DNA of 64,000 bases from Nemertoderma westbladi (Eukaryota; Xenacoelomorpha; Nemertodermatida; Nemertodermatidae): NCBI GenBank assembly GCA_032718475.1, contig JAUCBJ010000933.1, positions 24,055 through 88,054 on the forward strand, in the 5' to 3' direction. A program made the position numbers and the translations under genes. This document shows positions 10,583-22,886 of this stretch, piece after piece. Below the pieces are notes generated by a model that did no database searches, was not told the origin of the DNA, and saw nothing but the letters and a program-made list of their open reading frames with translations. Within the stretch, counting starts at the first letter, position 1; each line of letters begins with the position of its first letter.

Positions 10583-11189
10583 CAACAAATAAATATCACC
10601 CGCGTTTACCCTACCAGACGTGCGTCTTTGGTATTATTACGATAAATGCCCTAGACCCAACTAATAAACGGAAAGACATAAACATCCACGTAAACCGAAA
10701 CTTGTTGACGTATCACCTATGCTCACTCGGCTCGAACGATCCTGGAGTAAACCTACGATCAGAGTCCCGGAATACTCGGTCAAACCTCCTCATTCCTTAG
10801 TTGGACCTCAGACCTGCGATCCTGGTGGTGTCGCGGATCCTCGCGGACGGTATTCACTGTTCAAGATCTAGTGCTACCCTAACAATTAATCGGTAACACT
10901 CCGACAGTGATTTCTAGCTAGCCGCCCATCTTACCTAGCCGGATTATGACGCAGACACCTAATATCACTATCCAACCGTATGGTCGTCCCGTTTAACGCG
11001 ATACAACCCTTCATCAAGGTGAAGGAGAGCGTTGTACGAAACGAGTTAAACCCTATTCTATAAAGATCAAAAAAGAAACCTGCGTTTGTTCAGATAAACG
11101 TAAGTTATAACAGTAAGTCCAATCGATAAACGAATTGGCCTTATCTCAATTCGATTGGGAAATCCAGAATCTCTAAGAAGTTATCGAAC
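10583..11189. other. Non-coding, nothing recognised
   Basis: Balanced base composition, no long frame, no clear repeat. Possibly decayed transposon sequence. Confidence 0.35.
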
Positions 11190-11441
11190 TTGGACGATCC
11201 TATTCTCTGCGAGAGTTTTGGACGAACGTATCCCATGACAAGCGGAGGAAAATCAGCTCGAGGAGAAGCATATCGAAATGGACGAGACACCGACCGTAAA
11301 CCCAAACCTTGTAATGCAATCATATTGCACCCTTCACCCAGGAGTTATGGCCCTCCTAGTAAAGTGGCTTCCCCCAAAGAGAAAATGACTCTGGCTAGCT
11401 TTAAAAAACTGCATAAACGCCGTCCGCGCAAGAAAGACTAA
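11190..11441 (+). CDS. Hypothetical small basic ORF
   Basis: An 83-codon frame without a convincing ATG at its start. The C-terminal end is strongly basic (KKLHKRRPRKKD), which would suit nucleic-acid binding. No family recognised. It may be the tail of the decayed coding material that begins near 10.1 kb. Low confidence that it is a gene. Confidence 0.2.
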   Translation: MDDPILCESFGRTYPMTSGGKSARGEAYRNGRDTDRKPKPCNAIILHPSPRSYGPPSKVASPKEKMTLASFKKLHKRRPRKKD

Positions 11442-12946
11442 CTGTTTAGAGTATTTATGTATATTAGAAATTGTGATTTTGTATATTTTATAGACTTAAA
11501 TCCCATTTTCTGGGAGCGGTGTAAAAGCTTTTGTGGGATAACTGATTCGTTTGCCTTGCTAACCAGTTCCCCCCCAGTCGCTGAATACTCTAAAAGGGGA
11601 TCTATAACTCGAATAGCGCAAGCTACCAGCTTATTGGCTGATTTGCTGTACGCAGGTATCTGGGCTCTGTTTAATCGGCCAACCAGCCTAGAAAGGTTGC
11701 GTCATAGCCTTGTTTTTGTATCTCCCAATAGAATTTGAGTTAGCCTTGATTTTGACCTATCACAGAGCTACTGAACTGAAATTTTCCTATCTCACTGCTC
11801 TTTCTCTGTGTTGAACGGGAGCTTCGTGGAATAAGGGTAGTTGGTATCCTCGTATAGAGTAGTAGTCACGAGTTTTTCAAAGCCACGAAAGAACGGCTTT
11901 GTAGTGTTTTGTGCTTTCTGCTTTTTAGCTCAACACTAGTAGGTTTAATTATAAGGACATATATCCTTTAACTGCAACTGTACACGGCTTTTAATAACTG
12001 CTGACACACGGCTTTTAATAACTGCTGAAACTGCTAAAAATTACCTGCTCAATCAATACTGTATACTGCTATTTGTTGTCGGTTATTCATTATATTGGTT
12101 GATGAATTATTATATTGGAATAACGAGAAATAACCCCGAAAACCCAATATTCTTGATATACCGAAGGTAAGAGAGAAAGGTTACCTATAACGATTGTGAC
12201 TTATGTTAAAGTGGTTTGAAGTGAATCTAATGTTATTTGATAGACCCTACATGAGTCAGTCTGTGTTCCTTTTATATGTGACTAAAATCAGTGAAGATTG
12301 GCAGATTAGTGTGCAGTATTGTGCAGCATTGTGTACGAGTGAGTCTGTTAAAGAAGCATTTCCTAAAGAATGCGCCATATATGTGAATTATAATTAAGCC
12401 ATATCGTTGTGAGTAGTTTAAGTCATAACTCTGTTTATATAAATAAAGCGCCACGTCCTAAAGGAACTGTTAATATTCCCTAAGGTGAATAATATTGTCA
12501 GAGATTATATAATACTGTCAGTCGAATAATACATTAGGCTTACATAGCAATAAAATTAAACCGTCGAACCCAATCTCCCGGGAATATCCAGCGGGTGAAT
12601 GATCGCGCACAGATTGGTTTCGACTAGTGTAGTGAATCAAATACTTGTCATAGGCTAAAAAGCGATTTAATATCTAGAAGACATCTTAATTTGGCGGATT
12701 AAACTGCCAAAGGTCTGAAAGCGCGAACACATCTCTCATTACTCTAAAACAAATACGAAAACTAAAAACTTACATGGATAGCATTAAAAATCACTATTAT
12801 ATACAATATATGACCGTGACTCCATAAAATAGCAACAAGCAACGTTTGTAATTGTAAGTATGGGGTGTGTGTGTGTCTACGCGCCAATGTATTGGGTATG
12901 TATGTACAACATCAATATGACTCCAGTGGATACACAGTAATGTAAT
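11442..12946. other. Non-coding region, no gene recognised
   Basis: Short overlapping frames only, none with domain-like content. It contains the 24-bp tandem duplication listed separately. Confidence 0.4.
11982..12027. repeat. Short tandem duplication, 24-bp period
   Basis: ACACGGCTTTTAATAACTGC is repeated in tandem at 11982 and 12006. Confidence 0.8.
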
Positions 12947-12949
12947 TTG

Positions 12950-15180
12950 TGTAGGTCAAGGATTTGTCTGCCATACATGACGATTATTCCCATAAATTAT
13001 CAGCCGGGGCCACCCTCCATGCTGCCTTCTGACAAAGTGGCCAAAGGAGTCCTTGATCTGGATTTGGACGAACTGCCGTTGATACATGCATTGGAAGTAA
13101 AATGGTGGCCTGAGGAAGATGTATTCACCATCGCACTCAAATCGTAGATGGTGGTCAACCAAGAATGAGTCGCGAAGAGGACAATTCTTTCCATCATAAT
13201 GTCCATCTACGATCCACTAGGGATGGTTGCAGAAATTGCGCTATAAGGAAAGATCATATTACAGAAAAATGTAGGATCAACAAATTGGAATAGGATAAAC
13301 AACTACCACCAACTTTGTTATCCGACTGTATAAAGTGGACTTCCCAACTAGAAATCCTTACAGAGTTACAGATTCCCCGCCTGTACTTCCCTGAAATCCC
13401 AGATACTCCAATATAAAAGTTACATCAATTCTGCGATGCCAACAAATCCGGTTGTGGCACCGTTTCGTACCTGCGTTATGTGGGTGGGGAGGAGAAGCCT
13501 ATTCAAACTAGGCTCATATATTATTCTAGAATGAGACCCACACCCATATCCACACAGACGGTTTCCAGGATGGAGTTATCAGCAGCGGTACTAGAGCACG
13601 CAGAAGTCATCATTGAGTTGGAACTGAAAATCGACCGGAATTACTTCTATTCGGATTCAGAGGTGGTACTATGTCAACTATCAAATAAATCAAGATGCTT
13701 TGTAACCTTAGTAGCAAACTGGATAGAGGAAGTAATAAGGTTCACCGAAATAAGACAATGGAGATATGTTCCTACAGAACTGAACCCAGTGGACTGTGCA
13801 AGCCATGGATTATTCCTGGAAGAGTTTATGACAAGGTTCCACAACTTCTGGTTCTATGGACCAGACTTCCTTAAACTTCCTGATAGGGAGTGGCCTTTAA
13901 AAATTGTCTGTGGTCCCCATACAAGGAAGAAACCGGAAGAGGTGGACGACTATAAACCTTACAAAGAGAAGGAAGTTACGGCATATACCGTAATGGTTGG
14001 AACGGCGGCAGATAGTGAACATCCTATATATAAAGTTCCAGCCGGAAATGGTTCCTTCAATATTAATGTGTACAGGCTTGGAAGCCTAATGATCCTACAG
14101 GATAAGATACTTTTCAACGCCCGACGCAAATGGAATAACTCTATAAGATTCCAACTGATTAGAGTGGACTATAAAGAAATAGCGTTTACAATCATAATGA
14201 AACATCTGCAAGTCAAGCATTTTGCAGCAACTATAAATGATTTGGAAAGAAACATCAAACTGGTTAGAAGCAATCCGTTGAGAAAATTGTGCTTGTTTCA
14301 TGACCCCCTTGGGGTCATTAGATGTTACACAAGATTCCTATATACGGAACTGGATTACAATGAGAAGTTCCCTATATTGTTGCCAGATGAGTCGCCGATT
14401 ACAACAGTGATTTTCAGAGGGGCACATCAAGATATATCCCACCAGGGTTTTGACTACACCTCACATAAGGTGCGACAATGCTTCTGGGTAGTCAAATTAA
14501 GTTCCAAAGTAAAACGTGTAATACGCACCTGCGTAAAATGCCAGAGGAAATGGGGTAAAGCAGGCTCACAGCGAATGGCCTTGCTACCATGGAATAGAAT
14601 GCAAATGTATGACCCACCATTTACCTATTGTGGAGTAGATTTGTTTGGACCCATAACTCTAATGCGCGGCATTGTGGAAGTCAAACGCTACTGAGTGATA
14701 TTTACGTGTTTCGTGCTGTGGCGCTGGATTTAGTGGTGGATTATTCATCTGACGTACTGATTCTAGTGCTGAGAAGATTCATCTGTCGATATGGAAATGT
14801 TTCAATATTGTATTCGGCCCAAGGAACTCACTTTATGGGCACCCAGAATCAGCTGCAGGATATGGTGACCATGGCAAAATACATGGGCAGTATGGCTGAA
14901 TTCCGGCCAGAAGGAACCTAGGAATGGTCAGCACCCAAAGTAAGTCACCAAAATGGGATAACCGAATGCCTAATTAGAACTACTCGAAAAACAGATAGAA
15001 ACTTACACCACCAAGTTATCACTGAAGAAACATTCCGAACTATGTTGGCGGAAGTTGAACTGTTGATAAACTCGAGACCCCTTTGTCAAATGACCGATGA
15101 CCTCAAATCACGCCACCTAATGCTGCTGCCTACGATTATAATAGGCCTAGAGCCAAATGTACAGGTTCATTCGACATAAT
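12950..15180 (+). pseudogene. Decayed BEL/Pao pol (Pao/RNase H/integrase)
   Basis: The reading frame is broken by several stops and frameshifts. Traces of the Pao segment (IYDPLG) lie near 13200. The RNase H start, FCDANKSGCG, is near 13430. The longest intact piece is 13480-14694 (404 codons). It carries RNase H residues, an H2C2-type integrase zinc segment ending CVKCQRKW, and the integrase opening PPFTYCGVDLFGP, then stops. The integrase continues in another frame at 14628-14921, where AQGTHF replaces the usual SDxGTNF and the Asp is therefore lost. More integrase-like sequence follows to about 15180. It is clearly different from the intact element at 2505-8510, so it is an older insertion of another BEL/Pao lineage. 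Confidence 0.88.
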
Positions 15181-15376
15181 CTGGCTATGATAAATGGTTA
15201 TTTTGTAATGAATGAATGCATGATTCTTTCTAGGCCCCTTTTACGTTTTTATCACAAAGTGCTGCTGGTTACCTTATTCTCACTTTACCACGCGGGGCCA
15301 CGCCTGGTACTAGTGGGGTTTAAGGGTATATCTGTCAATCATTGTGGTATTGCGTTATAAGGGAGGGGCCAATTAT

Positions 15377-15615
15377 AAAAAAAAAAGCAAACAGTCGGCC
15401 GAAGCCGGAGGCGACCCGAAGGCTCCTCTTTCGATAGCTGCTACCCAAGGGTAAGGGTGGGTGCTACTCCTATCCTAAGATTTGCTCCCAGTTATTTAAC
15501 TGGTACGCATTTTATCGACCCCAGTGGATGAAAGGCTGAGTGGACCCTGGCGGGGCTGAACCTACAACTATTAGATTGCAGACCCGGCACTCAACCAACT
15601 GAGCTACCCCGCCCT
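15377..15615 (-). mobile_element. tRNA-derived SINE
   Basis: Read on the minus strand, a tRNA-like head starts near 15615 with an A box (TAGCTCAGTTGG) and a B box (GGTTCAGCCCC). A body follows with CACTCAGCCTTTCATCC and GGTCGATAAAAT, and a T-rich end lies at 15377-15386. The body words resemble, from memory, the conserved central domain of SINEs first described in cephalopods and later in other invertebrates. It lies directly after the BEL pol remnant. Confidence 0.8.
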
Positions 15616-15646
15616 TTCGAGTAAGGCCCGTAATTTCCTGCTCCCA

Positions 15647-18041
15647 ATGCGTATTAGCAGTGCCGATAAGAACGGTCACTTCCATCCCAAAGATTTAAAA
15701 ACTGTGGGTTTACCAGAGAGTGAAAAGGGTGTCACCTGTATCGCCAAGAAAGGGGAGGATAAATCTCTCTGGCAGTTCTTAGTCGATGAAGTCCTCCGGT
15801 ATGGGATGTTTATTTATGATAATGAAAACCATCTGGACAGACCGATTAGCAATAAGGTTAAAAAGCAAATCCTAAAGGACCAGCAACGGGATAAGGAGAA
15901 GGAGATAATCAGACAGCTCGACCTATGTGGCGGTCCACTGCAAGCCGATATGCAGCAACAATATACCGGTACGATAAAGTTTGCTCCCAAGTTCGCTCGG
16001 TTGTAGGATTGGTCGAGGAACAAGCAGAGGCCCAGCCATCACTCGTCCAGAATAGCTCACCAGTAATGGGACGGATGTTGATTTTTGACTTCTTGAAAAC
16101 TGGGCACGAGGAAAATGCCCACCGGAAACCTTAGTTAGACTGTTACTGATAGAACAGGTTATTCAAATCGGTACTGGGAATGGAGCAGACCTCCTTCGAG
16201 ATTTCAACAGTGGTTTTGTTTCCCCTATAACTCCCGTTGTAGACGTACAGAAAATCGTTTATACCTCAATCAGACTCGGTATTTATAGTCAGGAAATGAT
16301 TGATCTCGTGGCCCCCCGGGATGACGATGTTAACATGGATGACTTTAAAGTTGGCACAGGGATGATGGCCTACATATTAGGGCAGTGAGTTTTTATTTTT
16401 TCGATTTCATTGTTCTTCTACTGGTGTGCAAAAGTTGCCAATTGGTAAAAAATTAAGGCAAAAAAATTTAAATTTCTCTAAATTTCATCGATATCTTGAT
16501 GGATCCCAAGGGGGTTGAAATGTTGAGCCTTCGTGATGCACCACAATGAAATTTATAACAATATAACACATTAATGAAAGATCAATGACTCAAGAAAGAA
16601 CTTCCTGCATTCATCAAATGTCATCAAATGGGTCAAAACTTAGTTAGATATCAAAATTTTAATTTTTGGATTAAGGGAACTAGTGCCACAGGCACCTAAT
16701 GGCAGAACCTACCATTTGGCGCAAATGATGATTATTCTCAATTTTTGCAATAGCCAACTTTGAGTTCTCCTACTGCATTAATATTATGCTCATTTGAACC
16801 GCAATGACCGATTTTGTGGGGGTAGACACCTTCTTGAGATATCGCAGAAAATGTGAAGTCCAGGACAAGTCCACATTACCGCCTTGATGCGATATGGACA
16901 AAAACACTAAAAATTATAATTTGAATTATCTCAAGGAAGAAAGAATTACTTCTTGAGTTATTTTACAAAATGTCAAGACTATGTCCACCAATTAATACTT
17001 GATATTTAGTTAACCCATTCCACACATTTTGTACAAAAACTATAGTGAATTAATCACTACTCTTTAATTTTATAGGTGTCTGTATACACTAAATCAATTC
17101 GTTGCAGTGATGTGTATATTTTTGATGCTTTAAGATAATTAGAAGTAACATGTTTTTTTCATATTTGTATATAAATCATTAAGGCACTCATGTTGACTTA
17201 TGACATACTTAACATGTTTTGCAATATCTCAAGAACTTTTTGTTCTGCGCTTGTTTTGATGGTGTCTACCCCCACTAAATAGGTCATTGTGGTTCTAATG
17301 AGCATAATATTAATGCAGTAGGAGAACTAAAAGTTGTCCATCGCCAAATTTGAGAATAAGAGTCACTTGCGCCAAAGAGTAGGTTCTGGCCATGTGCCTG
17401 TGGCACTACTTCCCTTGGTCCCAAAATCAAAATTTTGGTATTTAACTAAGTTTGGACCCACTTGATGACAACTTTTGTGCACCGGTAGAACATTGGAAAA
17501 AAAAAAAGTAAAAAACGCACCGCCCTACTACATACTGAGGGGTGAGGATATGATAACCCACCATGGGGGTAAGGCTGTCATAGCCCTGCAGAAATACAAG
17601 CGCAAATACCATGGCCACAAACCATCTGTCTGGGAGGATGAACTCGGATCCCTATGGAAGGTGTGCGATATGAATTAGATGCCAAACCGTAAAACTGAGA
17701 GTCTCGTTTTGGGCGGCATTGTTTTCCTGTTCATGAAAGACATGATTAACCTACACCCCGAGCATTTCGACATCCTGAATAATAAGACAAAGAAATTCCT
17801 TGCCTCCTCCACCCTAGATGGCTTCATTGGGTATGAAGCCTTAGCCCAATGGAAGGTACTGACTGTTGGCGAAAGTAAGAAATCTGTTTGGGAGATAGCT
17901 GACAACAAGGTAGCGATCGCACCCCAACTGCTGTACAACATACCGGCAGTGACAAATGCGGTCAGGCACTTGGTGGCGGGAAGTCAGCCTACCACACCTA
18001 GGCCAAAATACCATACCATCAACCCAAATTCAAAGTCATAA
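15647..18041 (+). pseudogene. Broken coding block A of unknown origin, split by an insertion
   Basis: Coding-like frames run 15647-16006, about 16141-16388 (shifted frame), then, after an inverted-repeat insertion, 17510-18041 with an in-frame TAG at 17676-17678. Composition is that of a soluble, mostly helical protein. The part at 17679-18041 gives about 120 residues without a break. I recognise no family. The order of several adjacent coding blocks to 19.7 kb, all on the plus strand, would suit an integrated viral or large-transposon remnant, but nothing seen proves this. It is dead in its present form. Confidence 0.45.
16390..17512. mobile_element. Long-inverted-repeat (foldback/MITE-like) insertion
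   Basis: The segment at about 16615-16855 matches the reverse complement of about 17260-17480 over roughly 220 bases (shared words TGCCACAGGCAC, TCCTACTGCATTAATATTAT, GGGGGTAGACACC). The match extends weakly outward to TGTGCAAAAGTTG and TTGTGCACCGG. The middle is AT-rich and non-coding. It interrupts coding block A, so it inserted after that block arrived. The flanking sequences (TACATATTAGGG and TACATACTGAGG) look alike and may be a worn target duplication. Confidence 0.75.
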
Positions 18042-18049
18042 CGCGAAGC

Positions 18050-18452
18050 GGGACAATACATTGTTAAACAGGAGTGCATACAAGGATAGCAGCTATCCGA
18101 GCTTCCTGCAGCGAAGAAACTACTGCTACAGAGGCAGGAGGGTGTTGGAATCTTCTAAGAGACGTTATGACGTCTTGTTAGAAGAGGAAAGCCTCCCCTC
18201 CACGAGCCCTGCTCCACCACAATCCAATAAGCAACAGTGGAGGCATGAGCCAGTGGCCGAGCCACCTCGCGAGCCTGAAGCGCATCCTGTAACTGCGATA
18301 TAATGGACTATAACTAGAGAGCAACCTTGGAAGGCTCCGGATGTCGAGATACCGTTTGACTTAGACTGCTCCGACCTGGAACGAGTGAGTGCATTGCCAG
18401 AACTCAATATAAACTTTCATATATTCCCGAACATTCCAGTTTTTCAGTTTTA
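18050..18452 (+). pseudogene. Broken coding block B, unknown
   Basis: The frame shared with 17956-18303 reads a basic, Ser/Pro/Gln-rich segment, a single TAA at 18301-18303, then about 48 more coding-like codons to about 18452. This is low-complexity, possibly disordered protein. It follows block A with almost no spacer. No family recognised. Confidence 0.3.
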
Positions 18453-18473
18453 AACTTCCCTCTCCCTGGTTAA

Positions 18474-18791
18474 ATACCTACAGTACCAGACCAATATAAA
18501 CCAGAGATCAGCAAGGATCATACTTTGATTCCCCCCGCCGTGTTTGTTGACAACTTCGTCTATCCGCAGCCAGAGAAGTATGCCAACGTTAAAGGGATGA
18601 ATGAAGACTATACTGAGTCAATGGACCCCATCGACATCAGGACAACCTTTAACAAGTTCCAGGTCGAGTGGGAGGAGGATGTTGTTAACCTCCAACTCCC
18701 GGAAGAACCAAACGCCTCCAAGGATCTAAACTACACCAAACGATACAGGGCAAGGTTGAAAAAGTCTACTCAACAAAATCTAATCAAATGA
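18474..18791 (+). pseudogene. Coding block C, unknown, about 105 codons
   Basis: An uninterrupted frame from 18474 to TGA at 18791 without a clear ATG at its start. The protein is acidic in the middle and basic at its end (RYRARLKKST). No domain recognised. Same strand and spacing as blocks A, B and D. Confidence 0.3.
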
Positions 18792-18853
18792 CTGTAAGAG
18801 TTGCGCAGTAACAATCTTATGGGGTACGATGGACTTTCTGCAAATTAAATAAG

Positions 18854-19669
18854 TTGGTCCCTCTTCCACTCCGAAACTACTGCGTTGTTAGCAGAAATGG
18901 CGAAAACTTCTGGAAACCCCCTGGTATGGAACCCAATAAGAGGGGAGTAACCAAAGTAAAGATTGAGGGACAATGCACCAAAAGCTGGGAGTGTTGGGCC
19001 GACTTAACCAACGTGGAACAGATAGCTGGTTATGAAGAGCTCGTGTACCTCGCTAGTCACCACTCGGAATTGAAATGGAGGTTAGAGAAAGCGGGAACAA
19101 ATGAGCGATATGATCTACGAGCAAGCGTCTTCACCTTCCCCTTCATCCCTTTGGGTTAGAGATACCTCCAACCAATATCGATTCATATACAAAGCACTTA
19201 TGCACACGGCGACTTACCCCAAGGTCGGACCAATAGCTGTGCAAACCTGGCTGCTCCAGTATATCCCCGGAACACCTTGGGTTTGGTTGACAGATGGAAT
19301 GGGTATGGATTGGGAGATGAACTACGTCCCCCACCCTGAGGTCGTACTTCCTTCAAATCTCAGAGGCCGGGACTGGGATCGACTCTTGCTCCTTGACAGT
19401 ATCCTGAGAAAAACCAATACGCTGGTTCTAGAATGGGCCGATCTACTCGAGTCGGACGGCATGGAGGAGGGATAGAGGCTTGCTTCCCAACTTTTTCTGG
19501 GGCCTTTTTCTTCCCCTGGAATTTATTCCTTGGGAGGAGCTTAGGTCTTGTTATGCTCGGAGCGAGGAAGAGAGTGGGCTACGGTGGTGGTGATTCCCTC
19601 GAGCGAATGACAGCCAACGATCGATATGACATCATTGATGAAAGAACAATGAAAAAGAACCCGCAGTGA
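18854..19669 (+). pseudogene. Broken coding block D, unknown
   Basis: Two long frames overlap at about 19100-19159. The first, 18854-19159, is rich in Trp, Cys and Glu; the second, 19101-19475, is a 124-codon frame with many Trp. The switch suggests one frameshift. A third frame, 19433-19669, holds a hydrophobic stretch (FFFPWNLFLG) followed by a basic, polar tail, which could be a membrane anchor with a cytoplasmic end. That reading is inference. No family recognised. Confidence 0.35.
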
Positions 19670-19860
19670 TAGTTTCAGATTAACATTGGTAAATGTCTAC
19701 CACTCCATCCCCCTCAAACTCGATATAATGATGGGAGTAAAGATCAGCCCCAACTTGACATTTCTGAAATCATTCTGCATAATACAAACTCGATAATGAG
19801 TAGGAATCCGATGGCTAGAACTAGATTGAACTCTAGGCCGTGTCATAATATTTAGGACCA

Positions 19861-19886
19861 TATATATATATATATATATATATATA
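19861..19886. repeat. (TA)13 microsatellite
   Basis: Perfect TA dinucleotides over 26 bases. Confidence 0.95.
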
Positions 19887-20673
19887 ATCGATTGCATCTA
19901 TAGTTCCCTTCGTGGAACAAGGCAGTAACGTTGTCTCGTTTGTGTGGTAAAGGAAATTTCATTTTAATGTTGATTTATGAATTACCTCTGGGAGAGAACC
20001 ATAATTATTTGTGCTGTGTATTTAGATAATCTCAAACAGAAACCACGTATATTTTTTGGTCAGTTTTTTTGCAAACACCAGGCACTCACGCAGTGCAGTT
20101 TATTTTTTTTAGGACAAAAACTATTTTTCAAAATCTTGGCCCAAAATCTTTTCCTTTTTATCCCAATTTTTTCACATTTTTTCCAAATTTGCCATGGGGG
20201 GGTAGTGTAATCGATTTTTCACACCTCCGTAGGCAACAATACAAAAATACTCTCCCTCAAGATTCTAATTTAGAAATGCAATAATCTCAACATAATTATT
20301 CCCTCCCCTTCCCTAACCGCAATACCCCATTGCCATTGCCATCTGCAGTACTAAAATCAGCCTGCCAACGCTTTTTACGACTAGAATACGACTGAAAACG
20401 ACCAGATTACAGCTGACACATAGCTTGCCAATGGTGGTTGTAAAGGTTGTAATTATATTTTACAACCAAATTGTCTAGTTGTAAAAGTTGTAATCATAGT
20501 CGTAATGAGTTGTAAATGGGTAGTTGGAAGCCAGGTGTAAACGGAAGTAAACGGTCGTAATCCACCTCTCTGTTTGTCTGTTGTTTAGGTGGCCTTGGTG
20601 TGTGGAAACCATTATTTGAGAAACCCCTCCAAGCAGCAACGAAATCTTCAGACTGGTGTTGCTTGCAGTAATG

Positions 20674-20693
20674 CCCCCCCCCCCCCCCCCCCC
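20674..20693. repeat. C20 homopolymer
   Basis: Twenty consecutive C. Similar runs occur at 31854-31871, 36215-36232, 36883-36898 and 42639-42660, and as G at 42132-42152. Confidence 0.95.
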
Positions 20694-20739
20694 TGTCCCG
20701 CCATTTAATATCTCTCTCTGTCAAGGGGAAATGAAAGGG

Positions 20740-21790
20740 GAAATGCCACCACCAATTTGGACTAAAGGTCAACTAAAGCCTCTCCCTAAGAAAGGAGACC
20801 TCGGTGTACCTACTGTACAACCTATCGTGGGATCTGTCTGCTTGTGGTGGCTGCCAAAATATACAATAAAATGATCCAATAGAGAATTATACCTCACATG
20901 GAGAAACTGCTGCGTAAGGGCCAAAACGGATTTCGACCAAGTAGATCAACAATAGCTCAGATACTGTACTTGCGCTACGTAGACTGATTGAGGGAATTAA
21001 GTCATAGAATCTCCCCGCAGTCATGACTTTTGTGGACATCAAGAAACATTCGACTCAATCCATAGAGGTAAAATGCTGGAAATCCTAAGAGCTTATGGAA
21101 TACTAGAGGTAATTGTGGCTGGCATTGGATTATTATATTGTGACACAGAACCTCAGGTACTCTCACAAGATGGTGAAACTGAGTTCTTTTCAACCCTGGC
21201 TGGCGTACTGCAAGGTAACACATTGGCGCCATTACTATTCGTTATTGTACTGGATTATGCAATGAGGACGGCCACAAAGTGTGAAGATCTGGGATTCACA
21301 CTACAAGAACGCAGAAGTAGTAGATATCCGGCAATTACAGTCACAGACACCGACTTTGCGGATGACATCGCCCTGCTCTCTAATATGCTAGCAGATGCAC
21401 ATCTTATAATGAATAAGTAGATAGGGCTGCTAAGGAGGTTGGATTGCATATAAATGCTACCAAGACCGAATTCATGACTTTTAATGTTAATGGAAACTTG
21501 ACAACAATTGATAATATTCAACTAAGGAAGGTTGACGACTTCCAGTACCTTGGGCCATGGATAGAGAGTAGCAAGAACGACATAGAAGTTAGTAAAGCAA
21601 AGGCTTGGGCAGCTCTATCAAAAATGGATACCATCTGGAAATCAGATCTCTCCAGGCACCTGAAGACTAAGTTCTTTCGAGCCACAGTGGAAAGTGTACT
21701 TTTCTAAGGGGGTATGACCTGGACACTGACGAAATCACTTGAATGGACACCGAATAATTGATGGTTTGCTACACAATGACTACTAAGGGC
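20740..21790 (+). pseudogene. Dead non-LTR retrotransposon (LINE) reverse transcriptase
   Basis: Broken frames carry LINE reverse-transcriptase landmarks in order: LPKKGD near 20790, a GFRPSRST-like segment near 20930, a degraded motif-A region near 21030-21055, LQGNTLAPLLFVIVLDYAMR near 21210-21265, and catalytic FADDIALL near 21355-21380. A thumb-like part (NATKTEFMTFN, FQYLGPWI) follows in another frame at 21444-21707. Several stops and frameshifts make it non-functional. The clade is not certain. A fragment of the same LINE start recurs near 31695-31755. Confidence 0.88.
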
Positions 21791-22807
21791 AGATGAGAAA
21801 CCACTCTCCCTGAACACAGATTAAGATTCAGTGGGCACTGCTGGAGACGTAAAGACGAGGTCATACCAGGTCATACGAGGTAAGACCAAGGCGACCTCTA
21901 TACAAACAGCAGAATACACTTGCTGAAGTCAGGCAGTGCGGAGTTGTTGGTTGTTGCTGTACATTCCTGCAGTCTAGTACTGTAGTACAGTAGTACCGGT
22001 ACCATACTCGAATGAACCAGTACTGCATTCAGACTGTAAGTATAAATTTCAGCCTAAGCAAATTTCTGCCTTTATTGGGCTGCATGGCCTTGTATTTAGG
22101 TCGCCTTGGGTAAGACCCAGTGAAAAATGCGCATGCGCATCGCAAGTGATTTTAAAGCGTCATGCGTTTTTATTGCGGCTCAATAAATAGCGATAAAACT
22201 CTTGTGATTCGCATGTGATTCACATGTAAAATACAGACGCGATTCCACACATGCGATTCGCCTGCGATTCACACCTTATTATACACAAGTGATTCTGCGC
22301 TTGAGATTCACAACTTATTACGCATATTTTAGGCATGTTTTACACCATGAGAACCGCATGAGTTAATTCCCATGTGAATCGCATGTTTTTAATCGCACTA
22401 AAAAAGAATATTAATTAACGTAAAGTTGCATATTAAGAAATAAATTGTTTTAAAATATAAAATTGATGAATATGAATTATCTAATATGTCTGACAAATAC
22501 AAATATTATATTAATATGTTGTATAGAATTGAAAATTATATAGTTAAAAGTGCATCATGGTTATTCTAATATGTTTCTATTATCCTCTATATAATCAACC
22601 ATTTTTAGTATTGATTCATATAGCTGTATAGTAAGTATGCATAATGTTCTAGGTCTTGGCTATAGAGTGTAATGTATGATAAGTAAGTAGGCAGATGGTA
22701 TAGTAGCCCATAATACAGTAATGGAATAATCAACTACTGTACTGTACAATATCATATTTTCAGTCACTACATAGACCGTTTTAGTATATTATAAAATTAC
22801 ACGAAAA

Positions 22808-22823
22808 TCACAACCGGTTGTGA
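22808..22823. other. Perfect 16-bp palindrome
   Basis: TCACAACCGGTTGTGA, three bases before the large hairpin. Confidence 0.9.
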
Positions 22824-22826
22824 TGA

Positions 22827-22886
22827 ACGCATAAATATCGCAAAAATCTGCTGGTTAACGAGCAGATTTTTGCGATATTTATGCGT
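22827..22886. other. Perfect hairpin, 26-bp stem, 8-base loop
   Basis: The arm 22827-22852 (ACGCATAAATATCGC...) is the exact reverse complement of 22861-22886; the loop is GGTTAACG. A perfect stem this long in an AT-rich region is unlikely by chance. Confidence 0.95.

Larger units (their letters stand above)
19670..20739. other. Non-coding, low-complexity patches
   Basis: No gene seen. It holds a (TA)n run, GTTGTAA-rich sequence around 20430-20510, and a C20 run at 20674-20693. Confidence 0.5.
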
